Shown: positions 48,609 to 58,539, counted from the first letter of the stretch. The stretch: DNA of 64,000 nt from JAFAXD01 sp963760435 (GCA_963760435.1 CAVXDE010000031.1:186001-250000), one strand, 5' to 3'. Notes: generated from the sequence alone by a model not told the origin. Program-made: numbers and translations.

Positions 48609-49630
48609 TTATTCCTCTGTATTTTTTCGGATAATGTGAGCTCCCTTGCTTGCCAGGCGAAATGGACGGGTCAAATAGTAGATGCCCCAAAGCGATTTTG
48701 GTAGAGGCATCGCTTGGTAATCTCCCACGGTTCGCGTCGTGAGAAGCTTTGCGACAGGCAAGATTCGATGTCTCAACTTGTCGTGGGCGTTGAGACCGTT
48801 GAAAAATTCCTCAAGCTCTCCCCAGCGGACAGTGCGAAGCATTCTAAGCTGGGCTTGCTGCGCAAGCGACCGTACGGCCGAATTGTTTTGAGCTTGATGG
48901 AGCAGTTCCGCAGAAGCTGGTGCATCAAGCAATGTAGAGGCAAGGAGCATCGCTAGCAGCAACGGCCGTGAGGAATGCGATCGTTGCGCCCGCGTGAGGA
49001 TGGCCATCCAATCGATATTGTGGTTGCTGCGCAGAAACTCGGCAAAATCACAAACCCACCCCAGACTTCTCCAACCTTCTTTAGTCCCGTGAGCTGCCAG
49101 GAAAAACGCGAGGTCATGGTGTGCCAGGGTTGGCACCTTTCGACCAGCAATTATCACTTGCTCTAATCTGGGCCAGATCTCGGCTGGTCGGATCGGGAAT
49201 GCCGTGCCCTTGCTTGCTAGTCGCCAATGGAGATCGATTGAGATCCCGGTTTTGCTACTGGCGAAACGCGTATTGGCCCTGATAGCTCACAAATGCTGAT
49301 CGATAGTCTTTATCGGGGAAGTCAGCCTGATATCCGCAGCGGCCAGAATATCTTCGGCCTTGCATAGGTCAGCCTCGCGCACGAGGATATCCAAGTCGCT
49401 AAATTCTCTAAGAGCTAGGTCGCCGTACACCGACATCGCGAGAACCGGACCCTTGAAGGTCGCGATCGGAATATGATTTTTCTGAAACAAATGTAAGCAA
49501 TCGCAAAAGTTCTCCGGCTAAAAATAGGTTTTTTTGTATGGTTGGCCCGGTTAAACTGCTCTAGTTCCAGCTTCATCGTTTGAGGAACAGCATCCCAGCA
49601 GACCGATTTGAGGCTCTGAAGTAACAGCGG
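48609..49630 (-). pseudogene. nucleotidyltransferase-family protein (NTP_transf_5-type), internal deletion and in-frame stop
   Basis: The C-terminal frame reads DLALREFSDLDILVREADLC (nucleotidyltransferase Asp pair), IDQHL then TGA (49287), in-frame continuation KTGISIDLHWRLASKGTAFP, VPTLAHHDLAFFLAAHGTKE, WGIYYLTRPFRLASKGAHII. Upstream FKGPVLAMSVYGD is intact. Near 49500-49620 only a short N-terminal piece (EPQIGLLGCC) remains before about 100 codons are missing. Genes of this type sit in many lasso-type RiPP clusters. It is on the minus strand next to the kinase gene. Confidence 0.75.
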
Positions 49631-49884
49631 TCGGACGCAATGTTGCTGCGGCGAGCTCTACGAGTTCTGCCAGTCCACGCCTTCGCGGACGAGTTCTCTG
49701 ATACTTTTGGCGTCGGGTCGAGATCTCGCACAGTACAGGAGGAGTTGGAATTCGCGCGGAGTCATATGCCTGCACCTCGGCATGTGTGGCTGCAAAGCTC
49801 GGGCAGTTGCTTTGAGCGAAATCTTGCACCGTCGTATCTCGGCAGACGAGGACTCGTTGCGCGCAAAGTGTTTCGTGAGGCAAG

Positions 49885-50847
49885 AAACCAGCTAGTATTA
49901 ACATAACTCGGATAAGTGATCTTTCCAGTATCTCGATGCCTTGACCCAAGGTAGCGAAGTCCCAAGGTCGGCTGAACCGGAACACCGGGACATCGCGAGC
50001 CACCGCTGTACAAGCGATAAACACATGGGGCAGGTAGCCCAAACGGTCAGCAAGACCTGGTGGGTAGACGTTCTGCATGAGAACTTCGACAGCCTCGGCT
50101 CCGCGCAAACGGGTCACTTCGGGAGACGCCATTGCGGACGCGGTGGAGCTGATAGACCCGTCGCAAGAGGCGGGACTGTGTTGGGTTTCGTGGCGGACGA
50201 ATGGGGACGAAGTATTTATCATATCCGTGCATCTCTCGCTCAACACCTGGACCGTCAAAGCCTAGGGCGGCCCTCGTGTCCTCCCATAGCCGAATTCGGC
50301 TGATGCCAGGCCACGCCTAGCACTTCTCCACCGGTCTCCAGTTGCAGGAAGCATTCATCGTCAGCGATGATCTGATGCCCGCGCCGGGCAAGGGCCGCAA
50401 CCAACGTCGACTTGCCGGCACCGGACGCGCCGACAAAGGCGACGCAGCCGTCCGCCACGTCAATTGCAGACGCATGGAGCGGTGTAATTCCGCGCTGATG
50501 GCACAGTGCACCGAACACGGCACCGAGCAGATAGGCACGCACCTCGTCGTGGTCTGAGGAAGGCGCTAAGTCCATCAGGATTTCGTGGCCTTCCCGCAGG
50601 AGAAAACGACCAACGGATCGAGAAATCGAGCAATACTTCTCTTCCGTTGTATGTTCCGCTGTAATGTCCGTCGAGGAACCATGCAGTAGCCGAAGCGACC
50701 TCCTCGCCGATAGGGGCGCACCGGATCAACGACCTCACAGTCCCTGCTCAGCACTCTTGTCGGCAGACTTGAAGCCCCAAAAAGCGGAAAATCTGAAGCT
50801 ATGCGCAGACCGCCAAGGCTGTAAGTTGCCGCTTCCATCGCCGTCAA
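49885..50847 (-). pseudogene. HPr-kinase-like protein of RiPP clusters, three frameshifts
   Basis: Reads from 50847: MTAMEAATYSLGGLRIASDF, then LLGAVFGALCHQRGITPLHA, then the P-loop FVGASGAGKSTLVAALARRG, IIADDECFLQLETGGEVLGV (50575-50255); third frame FDGPGVEREMHGYDKYFVPI, RNPTQSRLLRRVYQLHRV; fourth (50258-) MQNVYPPGLADRLGYLPHVF, DVPVFRFSRPWDFATLGQGI. This is the HPrK/P-loop family that accompanies lasso peptide clusters and phosphorylates the precursor in some of them. The breaks are near 50575, 50290 and 50110. Confidence 0.78.
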
Positions 50848-51197
50848 AACTTGCCGGGTGTAACCATTTGTGGCATCATGCGAAACCAGCGGTTAATACA
50901 TGGACGAGCGATATTGCCAGGGACAGTTCGATTAAGCTAGGGACCAGGAGATGTCGAGGAAAAATCGCGACAAGTGGGCACAGGAGGGGCGATAACCGCC
51001 TTGAATGGCAGCGGCCGGCATTCCGTCGTCTCGCTACGGAATATGCCGAAGGGGCGGGCCCGAATCGGGACGAGGGAAACACCCTTCCCAACGGTAGTCA
51101 TTCAGCTAAGAGAATGTGAGGCTTCATCCGCCGGGCGAGCCGCGCGTGGCAAATGACACGGGTTCGAGCGCATGAAGCGTTGAATATGCAGTTTAAT
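50848..51197. other. divergent intergenic region
   Basis: It lies between the minus-strand kinase and the plus-strand cyclase. Short frames in both directions but no convincing protein. It is the expected place for a promoter. Confidence 0.35.
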
Positions 51198-51330
51198 TTA
51201 TGTCGTCGGTCGTTAAATAACGGCCGTCTTGGTTGTACGGGCAGCTTGGTTGACACCAAGCCGATGAGACGATTTCAATCCCCTGTTGGGCCAGGTACCT
51301 TCGACGGGATGCAGATGTATTCGCGCATCG
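51198..51330 (+). pseudogene. possible decayed lasso peptide precursor
   Basis: In three frames the region reads RPSWLYG, followed (one base shifted) by SLVDTKPM, then RRFQSPVGPGTFDGMQ. Lasso leaders carry a Pro-x-Leu...Gly...Thr pattern just before the core, and cores such as xGPGT followed by an acidic residue occur in known lasso peptides. Here Pro, Gly and Thr occur in that order, one and two residues short of the usual spacing, and the position (right before the cyclase) is the usual one. No intact ORF exists, so this is a weak inference. Confidence 0.3.
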
Positions 51331-51412
51331 GCATTCTATTCGCAAAGCCGATTTCGATTCGCAATCGCGGCGCTGCACTGCTTGCTTGTTGCAGGCTCTC
51401 TCCCGGGGAAAG

Positions 51413-53353
51413 ATGACGGCCCTTGCCGGGTTGTGGCGCTTTGATGGCCAGCCCGATGCCGCCGAGGGCTGCGCGCGGATGCTCGCGGCCCAGGAATTGT
51501 ACGGTCCACATGACGGCGCACAATGGTCGGACGCATGCGATCGCGCTCGGCCGGCGATTGATGCGAGTGCTGCCTGAGGATGCATTCGATCGCCAGCCAC
51601 TGATCGGGGACGGGGGGCGTTATGTTCTCATCGCCGATGTGCGCTTGGACAACCGCGACGAATTGACCAGGGATTTGCTGATTCCGGCGTCGCAAGCACG
51701 CACTCTGTGCGACGCGGCCATTCTGCTTGCCGCCATCGAGCGATGGGACGAAGCCTGTCTCGAACGCCTGGTCGGCGACTATGCTTTCGCAGCGTGGGAC
51801 ACGCGCGCACCAGCGGCTCCTGCTGGCACGCGACCCATTGGGCCAGCGGCCGCTGCATTATCATCGCGCGCAACAAGTTCTTCGCGTTTGCCAGTATGCC
51901 AAAGGGTCTGCATGCGCTCCCTGACGTACCCTATGCTCCCGACGAGGAACGGGTCGCCGAATTCCTGCATGTTGATGCCAGAGACCGGACCGCAGAGTTT
52001 CTTTCTTGGCATCGACCGAGTTGAACCTGGACATGTCGTCACCATCACTGCAAATGGCATTGCCACGCGGCGGCACTGGCAACCGAGTAGGCGGCGAATC
52101 GAGCTACCCCGCCCGGAGGACTACAGCGAGGCACTGCGTGAGTTGTTGGACAAGGCGGTGTCTTGCAGGCTGCGGGGCACTGGGGACGTGGGCGCTCTAT
52201 TTAAGCGGTGGGTTCGACAGTGGAGCCGTGGTGGCAACTGCGGCGCGGCTGCTGGCCCCGTCAGGCCGGCGCGTCATCGCGTTTACTGGGGTGCCACGCG
52301 AAGGCTATGAGGGTCCGGCTCCGCGCTAACCGCTTTATCAATGAAGCGCCAAATGCTGCCGCGACGGCGTCGCTCTACCCGAACATCGAGCATGTTGTGG
52401 TTCATAACGAAGGCCGCTCGCCGCTCGCTGATCTCGACCGCATGTTTTTTCTGCTCGATCGACCGATCCGCGGTAATTACGCTACCGGATGGAAGAACAG
52501 CGTGATAACGCCATCCGGAAGCGGAAGCTGAAGGTCGTTTTGAACGGAGGTTTCGGCAACTTCGGACTAAGCTATGATGGTGTGGAGTTGCTGCCTGAAC
52601 TGTTGCGCAGCGGTCGATGGTTACGCCTTTGGGCAGAGGCATCGGCCCTTGTTGCAGCGCGGCACCTACGTTGGCGCGGTGTATTGGCTAATACGTTCGG
52701 TCCATGGTGTCCGCCAGCTCTTTGGCGCTGGGCCAACAAGATTGGAGGAGGACACGCGGAAGGATCTTCGACTATACGGCAATTCACCCTCGCCGTCTTG
52801 AGCAATTCGATCTCCCAGCCCGCGCCAAGGCACGCAATCAGGACTTTGCTTTCCGGCCGTGGAACGACGGCTTTGCTTTGCGCCTCCACTGCTTGCGGCT
52901 TCAAGACCCAGGCAACCACCAAAGGCCCATCTAGGTGCTCTGCATGTCGATCATCGCGATCCTACCGCCGACAAGCGGCTGCTCGAGTTCTGTTTTGCCG
53001 GTGCCGACGGACCAGTTCCTTCGCGGTGGCAGGTTGAGGGCGCTAGCGCGTCGCGCGCTGGCGGATCGTCTTCCGGTGCAGGTATTAAAAGAAAAGCGCG
53101 CTGGTCTGCAAGTGGCCGACTGGCACGAAGACCTAACGGCTGCGCGTCAAGACATCTTCCACGAGCTCGAGCGTCTGGAGGCGTGCCCAGCAGCCATCGT
53201 TGCGCTCGATCTGCCGAGGCTGCACCGGTGGACCGAAGATTGGCCGTCGGGCGGCTGGGAACAAGGGAAATCGTCGTTCACTATCGCTATGCTCTATTGC
53301 GCGCGATTGCCGTCGGGCACTTTCTGCGTCGGGCAACCGGAGCTAATCAATAA
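51413..53353 (+). pseudogene. asparagine-synthetase-like lasso cyclase, many frameshifts
   Basis: The ATG at 51413 gives MTALAGLWRFDGQPDAAEGC (no Cys at position 2, as in lasso cyclases). Then, in shifting frames: DRQPLIGDGGRYVLIADVRL, RWDEACLERLVGDYAFA, LLARDPLGQRPLHYHRAQ, the ATP-binding LYLSGGFDSGAVVATAARLL, and FINEAPNAAATASLYPNIEH. Later pieces include LKVVLNGGFGNFGLSYDGVE, RALARRALADRLPVQVLKEK, RAGLQVADWHEDLTAARQDI, ending AIAVGHFLRRATGANQ at 53353. At least six frame changes are visible. The PP-ATPase motif is intact, so the family is clear; a working enzyme is not possible as written. Confidence 0.8.
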
Positions 53354-53363
53354 CGAGTCGACA

Positions 53364-53847
53364 ATGAGGCTTGTTCATCAGTCAATTTCGCTGTTACAAA
53401 GATTTTGGTGCCTCTCGCTGGCCGGATCGCTTTCTATTGATGGAAGCACTTCTCTGGTTGGTGGTAGCTAATTTCGCCATAGCCATGCTGCCCTTCCGCT
53501 ATGTCGGATTTTTGGCCGCACGGTCGATTACTCGACGACCGCTTCCGCCTGATACTCGCCTTGATACGGTGCGGCGTATTCGGTGGGCAATCATCAGCAC
53601 TGCAACGCGCATCCCGTGGCGCGTCACGTGCTTCCCGCAAGGTCTTGCCGCACACCTGATGCTGCGGCGACGAGGGATACCTTCGGTACTATACTACGGT
53701 GCGGCGCAGGACGACCGGAGCGGATTGTACGCGCACGTTTGGGTACGCGAGGGCGAGGTCGACGTTATCGGTGGTGAAATTGCCTATCGTTTTGTCGTCC
53801 TGGCGACATTTCCGCCCCAAAACCCGGAAATAGTTACACGGTCATAG
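53364..53847 (+). CDS. lasso peptide B2-type transglutaminase-like protease, probable frameshift near the start
   Basis: The catalytic region is complete: TCFPQGLAAHLMLRRRGIPS (catalytic Cys), YAHVWVREGEVDVIGGE (His and Asp), FVVLATFPP. It is preceded by a membrane-associated N-terminal part (FLLMEALLWLVVANFAIAML). Leader proteases of this Transglut_core3 family cut the lasso leader. The ATG at 53364 gives MRLVHQSISLLQRFWCLSLA; one extra G near 53425 shifts into DRFLLMEALL (also reachable from a TTG at 53371). It follows the cyclase by 10 bases. It is the least damaged RiPP gene. Confidence 0.78.
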
Positions 53848-54149
53848 AGGATTCGCTCCGTCAACGCCGATGTTCTGCCGCGCCCCTGGTGGGGCCGGCG
53901 TAGGCCTCAATGTAGATGTCGAAAGCAGCAGTTATTTCGTTGATGGCGTCGAACTAGGTGCGCCGGCCATGACGTGCTCGTCGAGCAGCGTAGGGTGCAG
54001 GTGCTCGATCATGCCGATGGACTGTTGGCGTTTGAAGCCGGTCATGCTGCCGGCCAGCATACCTTGGTCTTGGCCGCGCGCGCCTCGACGGTAACGTGGT
54101 TATGCATCAGGCTGGACGGCGACGGCCGGATTCGCTGAACTTAACTCAG
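53848..54149. other. gap without a supported gene
   Basis: A minus-strand frame reads ITAAFDIYIEAYAGPTRG, faintly transposase-like, and others are disordered; nothing is certain. The C-terminal end of the split membrane glycosyltransferase may reach in from the right. Confidence 0.35.
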
Positions 54150-54960
54150 TGTGGTCCAAACCGGGTGCAGGCCGCGAGTGCCGTTTCTTGACTTCGATCG
54201 ATGCTTTCTTGCGGGTTAGTGGCTTAAAGTATTTGGGTTATTGCCAAGCCAGAAAAACTCAGAGTTGCGGAACCCGTAAGGCTGTAGGACCGCACCAACC
54301 AAGGAGACAGCAATAGTGCTGCCAAACCGGCACAGATCGCAGCGGCCCAAAGCCTCTGACGCCACCGTGCAGCGCCTGGCCCTCCGGCAGTGCAAGCCAT
54401 AGCGGACCCAACAACACCATCGGCGCGAGGTTGGCCCGAGTTAGCAAGGCCGCGCCCAGCGTAACGCCCGCGGACATGGAGAGACGGAAGTTTACGCGCG
54501 AGTTCAAGCTTGAGGCTGTACGCCTGATCAAGGATCGAGGCGTATCCTGCAGGCGTCGCAGGACCTGAACGTTCACACGTCCAGCTGCGTGACTGGGTCA
54601 AGACAAGAAGCTCTCCGACGATCCGCAGCATGCCTTTCCTGGCCACGGCCAGATGAAGCCAGAGCAGATGTGTTCGACTACATAGAGTGCTTCTACAATG
54701 CCAAACGAAGGCACTCGACCATTGGATATCTGAGCCCTATGCAGTTCGAGCGAAAGGCTAGTGGGATGCGAAATGCAGTTGGGGGACTTCCATCGAATGC
54801 AACCCTATTACCCGCCGCGGTGTGTTCAGCAAGCAAAAAGAAGAACGTGTAGCCATTCTCCCAGAAGTCGGGAGCGCCGGAGTGCCACCGAACGGCAACC
54901 CGCGCAGCCAAGGCCAAAAGGAGGATGCATTTTAATTGGTGCCAAGTAGACAACTGCAAT
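54150..54960 (-). pseudogene. GT39/ArnT-like membrane glycosyltransferase, interrupted by an IS3 remnant
   Basis: N-terminal part, right of the insertion: LKCILLLALAARVAVRWHSG, FLLAEHTAAGNRVAFDGSPP, TAFRIP. Left of it: AGVTLGAALLTRANLAPMVL, LLSPWLVRSYSLTGSATLSF and, in another frame, FFWLGNNPNTLSH then NPQESIDRSQETALAAC. This is the order of GT-C enzymes that use polyprenyl-phosphate sugars. The IS3 piece sits at 54476-54763 on the opposite strand. The gene also has several frameshifts and the central part is missing. No start codon can be fixed. Confidence 0.7.
54476..54763 (+). mobile_element. IS3-family internal deletion derivative
   Basis: The OrfA N-terminus (MERRKFTREFKLEAVRLIKD, then frameshifted NVHTSS.. 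and DDPQHAFPGHGQMKPEQ) is joined directly to the OrfB C-terminus (RADVFDYIECFYNAKRRHST, IGYLSPMQFERKA). The whole catalytic middle is missing. It splits the membrane glycosyltransferase. Terminal repeats were not identified. Confidence 0.82.
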
Positions 54961-55074
54961 CCGCGCCAACTAAGGAAACTGCCTCGAGCATTTGTGCAGG
55001 CGAAGCTGAACATCTTCCGTGGTCGGTCCCACAATGGGGAGATGCGTGCACCGGTTTCAATGGCTTAGAATGTC

Positions 55075-55905
55075 ATGACAAGTCAATTGCTCCCACGAAT
55101 TTACTATAAAATCCAGCGATTTGAGCTGCAATTCCTCTCGGCTGTGTGGGCGACGTCAGTTGGCATCTGGCTTGGTATCCTTTCCCGTTCTGCGCTAAAT
55201 GCAATAGACGACATTTATTATCTCGGTGGCACAGGTACGCAGGGCAGCCCCATCGACTATCGTGCCGACGCCCACAACAGGCGCGGACTACGGGAATGGG
55301 AGCGCGAAGCAATTGACAAGTACTTCGGTCAGAAAGGAAGGGTAGCGGTGCTTGGAGCTGGAGGCGGCCGCGAGGTACTAGCGCTTCGGCGCCTCGGATT
55401 CGAGGTAGACGGCTGGGATTGTCAGCAAGAGCTCGTAAGAACAGCCAACCGCATTTTGTCCGAAGAAGGATTCCAGCCAACCGTTGCTGTGGTTCCGCGC
55501 GATATTTGCCCTTCAGGTGGCCCTATTTATTCGGGCATCATTATCGGGTGGGGGCTATACACTTACGTTCCAGGGAGTCAAAGGAGAATTGCACTTCTCG
55601 GGAGCATCCGCGACCGATTATCCCCCGGCTCGCCAATCCTTCTATCTTTTTTCTCAAGGGATCCTGCTCAGCTGCGATTCTACGTTGCGGCCCTAGTCGC
55701 AAACGTCTTTCGACGCATCGTTAGACGAGAAAAGGTCGAGGTCGGCGACTTTCTTGCCCCGCATTATGTACATTATTTCACCGAATCTGAGATCCGTAAC
55801 GAGCTTAAGGCTGCAGGCTTCATCGTCAAAGCGCATGAGACCCTGTCTTTCCCTCATGCGATCGCAACAGTCGCTGGGGACGAAATGTTTACGGAAAAAA
55901 GCTAA
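55075..55905 (+). CDS. class I SAM-dependent methyltransferase
   Basis: 276 residues, intact. Motif I GRVAVLGAGGGREVLALRRL, acidic loop GWDCQQELVRTANRILSE, motif II-like IIIGWGLYTYVPGSQRRIAL, SPGSPILLSFFSRDPAQLRF, and the C-terminal HYFTESEIRNELKAAGFIVK. The first 30 residues are hydrophobic enough to touch a membrane. Target unknown; it lies inside the RiPP/GT region. Confidence 0.82.
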   Translation: MTSQLLPRIYYKIQRFELQFLSAVWATSVGIWLGILSRSALNAIDDIYYLGGTGTQGSPIDYRADAHNRRGLREWEREAIDKYFGQKGRVAVLGAGGGREVLALRRLGFEVDGWDCQQELVRTANRILSEEGFQPTVAVVPRDICPSGGPIYSGIIIGWGLYTYVPGSQRRIALLGSIRDRLSPGSPILLSFFSRDPAQLRFYVAALVANVFRRIVRREKVEVGDFLAPHYVHYFTESEIRNELKAAGFIVKAHETLSFPHAIATVAGDEMFTEKS

Positions 55906-56113
55906 AGCTCCCTTTGAACTAACCAAGTGGGAATCCACAAGCTTGGTCTCGAGATGTGTATTAAGGGTACAGGCCGCTGATGACGGTTCCTCGACTTACT
56001 CGAAGCTCCATTCGAGCCTAAGTGTGTTGACACATCAGCCTTGAAATTTCCTGCTCGGTTGAACTCATGCGGAATCGTCGCTTTATCGCATCTACCAAAG
56101 ACCGATTGAAGAC

Positions 56114-56431
56114 GTGGCAACACTCGTGACTTCCACCCAAACGCTGGGTACATCACTTGCAAAGTTTCCAGCGTCCCCCTATACATCAGCGAACCGTTAC
56201 TCGAAGATTTTTCAACAATGCAGGAACTACTTGTCGGATAACCCGCAACCTCTCATCTTGTCCTTCGGCTGTACCACCGGCGACGAAGTTTTCAGCCTTG
56301 GCGAGTACTTGCCGCGGACTATCATCGTGGGAGTCAGTGTCAATCCTTGGTGCATCAGGCAATGCAACTTCCTAAAACAGAGTGAGCAATATTCCTTTTG
56401 CTTAAGATTTCTCCGGAATTTGACCAATTAA
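56114..56431 (+). pseudogene. methyltransferase N-terminal fragment
   Basis: FPASPYTSANRYSKIFQQCR, then LILSFGCTTGDEVFSLGEYL (motif I) and IIVGVSVNPWCIRQCNFLKQ. The next motifs are missing; the frame stops at 56431. It is a truncated copy of a class I methyltransferase, possibly cut by rearrangement. Confidence 0.65.
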
Positions 56432-56791
56432 TCTAGCCGAATTTGATGCCATCTCCCCGCTACTTGGCATCTAAATAGGCGGGTATCTGGCTTGCAGGTC
56501 CGCTGCCCCTAGCTTGCAACGCTGCGGAGAAATCATCCGAACTCGAACCTAATTTGATGAATCTAACCCCCATTATCATGCCATGGACCGATATCGGGTA
56601 TTCGTGTTAGGCGTTGCCAGAACAGATTGCAGGACTATCCCCGCATCTGGGCCGCCGTGACCCGGGAAGGATCAGTAGTCTGCTGGCTATCTGAGCACAC
56701 GCCACGTTTTGGCGGCTAACTGCCAGCTCTGTAGTCGGTCCGTTCATTCACACGGAATCCATAATCGGTACCCCCTACTGCGGAGGAACAG
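56432..56791. other. gap without a supported gene
   Basis: I looked here for a short precursor peptide on the plus strand before the PqqD-like gene and found none with a leader motif. The Shine-Dalgarno GGAGG of the next gene is at 56781-56785. Confidence 0.4.
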
Positions 56792-57091
56792 TTGTCCAAT
56801 TTACCTCTCCAGCCTCCTGACACGGTCGTCGCGTGTAGGGACGATGTCATCCAGTCCGAAATCGATGGTGAAATTATCGCTCTCAGCGTTGAACAGGGTA
56901 CATGCTATGGGATGAACCAGGTGTGTTCGCGTATCTGGACTTTGCTGGCAAATCCGATGCGAATCGATGACCTGTGCGCAGCGCTGCTTGGCGCCTACCG
57001 AGTTGACCCGGATGTTTGTGAGCGCGAGGTCCTCAATCTGCTCGAAGAACTGCGCGCCGAAGGACTGATCGCAGTACATGAGGAAAAATAA
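56792..57091 (+). CDS. PqqD-like RiPP recognition element protein (B1-type)
   Basis: 99 residues from TTG at 56792, with GGAGGAAC just upstream. The winged-helix PqqD fold is recognisable: VVACRDDVIQSEIDGEIIAL, GTCYGMNQVCSRIWTLLANP, REVLNLLEELRAEGLIAVHE. In RiPP clusters this small protein binds the leader and delivers it to the protease and cyclase. It is intact but 3 kb away from the B2 gene, with unrelated genes between, suggesting rearrangement. Confidence 0.85.
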   Translation: MSNLPLQPPDTVVACRDDVIQSEIDGEIIALSVEQGTCYGMNQVCSRIWTLLANPMRIDDLCAALLGAYRVDPDVCEREVLNLLEELRAEGLIAVHEEK

Positions 57092-57239
57092 GACATTCGT
57101 GTTTTGCATCGGCCGTTTTCTCGGTCGACTGCGCAAGTCCAAGCGGCAACACGGTGCCCCTCAGATGGAGCTTGAGGGCCGATCAATCTCGTGCATCGTG
57201 GTCCGACTGCGGTTCAACTGCCTCAGTTCTAGGCGATGA
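57078..57239 (+). CDS. possible small ORF overlapping the PqqD-like gene
   Basis: An ATG inside the end of the PqqD-like gene opens 53 codons: RKNKTFVFCIGRFLGRLRKS, then SISCIVVRLRFNCLSSRR. It overlaps the end of the convergent oxygenase gene by 11 bases. Basic and partly hydrophobic; no family recognised. It could be the truncated start of a once-longer gene. Confidence 0.25.
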   Translation: MRKNKTFVFCIGRFLGRLRKSKRQHGAPQMELEGRSISCIVVRLRFNCLSSRR

Positions 57240-58380
57240 ACCCTAATCGCTGTAAGTCTCGGATTGCCTCCGCGATCAAGCCTTGTCCATGCCGCGCTTT
57301 CAGTTCGGCGTGCAACGCACGGCACGTCATGAAATCTTGATCGAGAAGCCGCCGCAGGATGTCGATTGCTGTCGGGGAGAGGTGTCGTGCCTCGCCGCCG
57401 ATTATGACGGGCTGCGGAGGACCGTCCTCTGGAACGTCCGGAAGCGGTATCCGGCGTCTTAGAGTCAGACGTAAAATATCGTCCATCTGGGGCAATTCGC
57501 CAGCGAGCGCAGTTTGCACAATCGGTAAGCGGGAAAGGTCATCTTTCTCCAAAAACTGTACTACACTTCCGGCATCAATCAGTTGATGTAGTCGATTTTT
57601 GAGCTCAGCTTCCTGCGAAGTCGACTGCTCCTTTGATGTGTGCCGAGGTAAGTCCATTCGGAGAAGCGGATCCTTGATCGCGTATTCGCGGAGGTGATCA
57701 AGAAAATCGATTCCGGTCTTGCTCTGGAGTCCAATTGTCAGATGCACAGAATGCCCGGCCGAAACCGCAGCACAGTGGGGCTCGCCCCGTGGGATGAAAA
57801 GCACATCTCCAGGGCCCAACGCGACCTCCAGGTCAGGCGCGGGGTTAGTATTAACCCTTAAACCATCTTCCCTTTTAACGGGATGCGGCAACTCCAGATT
57901 CCAAATGTGCCATTGCTTATTTCCATAAATCTGCACGACTAGAACATCCATGAAGTCCGAGTGCGGCTTAAACGCGCCGCCTTTCGCAAAACTAAGATAA
58001 GCATTTACGTTGGTATCGATTCCCATTTTGCGCTCGATAGCAGCGGCAAGTTGACCAATTTGGAAAACGGAGCGATGGATATTGTTAACAACGATGCTGA
58101 CTCCTTGGGGCAGCAGATTATGGAAAGCGGGGACGTTGAACCGCTTACCTTCGTTTGACGTATACAGCTGGCGCGGGACGCGCACTCCGTCCCGCAGAAA
58201 CATCACGTTCTCGTCGAGAGCGCGCTCCGACAGCAGGGCGTTGATATCACGCCACGAGAATAGACTTTCCGCACGGGTCGGATCGGTTGCCGTTATGTGT
58301 AGTCGCTTCCTCCCCCGAAACGCGTCGAGGAATTCGGATAACGAAGCTGGTGCCAGCAGGTCAGCTAACGTGGCAAGCAT
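57229..58380 (-). CDS. JmjC/cupin-type 2-oxoglutarate oxygenase (RoxA-like)
   Basis: From the Met at 58380 the product is about 383 residues: SEFLDAFRGRKRLHITATDP, then the double-stranded beta helix with iron ligands HSD (FKPHSDFMDVLVVQIYGNKQ) and PRGEPHCAAVSAGHSVHLTI. A C-terminal winged-helix part reads GEARHLSPTAIDILRRLLDQ. Relatives hydroxylate ribosomal proteins or act on peptides. Its position beside a PqqD-like gene makes RiPP hydroxylation possible (inference). The gene is intact. The open frame extends upstream to 58800, but the start at 58380 fits the domain. Confidence 0.82.
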   Translation of the reverse strand: MLATLADLLAPASLSEFLDAFRGRKRLHITATDPTRAESLFSWRDINALLSERALDENVMFLRDGVRVPRQLYTSNEGKRFNVPAFHNLLPQGVSIVVNNIHRSVFQIGQLAAAIERKMGIDTNVNAYLSFAKGGAFKPHSDFMDVLVVQIYGNKQWHIWNLELPHPVKREDGLRVNTNPAPDLEVALGPGDVLFIPRGEPHCAAVSAGHSVHLTIGLQSKTGIDFLDHLREYAIKDPLLRMDLPRHTSKEQSTSQEAELKNRLHQLIDAGSVVQFLEKDDLSRLPIVQTALAGELPQMDDILRLTLRRRIPLPDVPEDGPPQPVIIGGEARHLSPTAIDILRRLLDQDFMTCRALHAELKARHGQGLIAEAIRDLQRLGFIA

Positions 58381-58539
58381 CGGTTTTTTTCGATTTCTTG
58401 GCCCCATGCAACGTTGGGTATCATGCTGATCTTTTAAGCGAAAGAGCATACTCGCATGAGCTGCTACATGACTCCCAATCGGATAGTGCAGCCGTCCACC
58501 GTCCGTCACAGCCCTGCATCCAGGACGTCCCCCCACAAG

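Noticed and set aside
53870..54094. Plus-strand frame with a Cys/Ser-rich tail between the B2 gene and the split glycosyltransferase
   Set aside because: No domain, ribosome site or conserved pattern; a transposase-like reading on the other strand is too weak to call.
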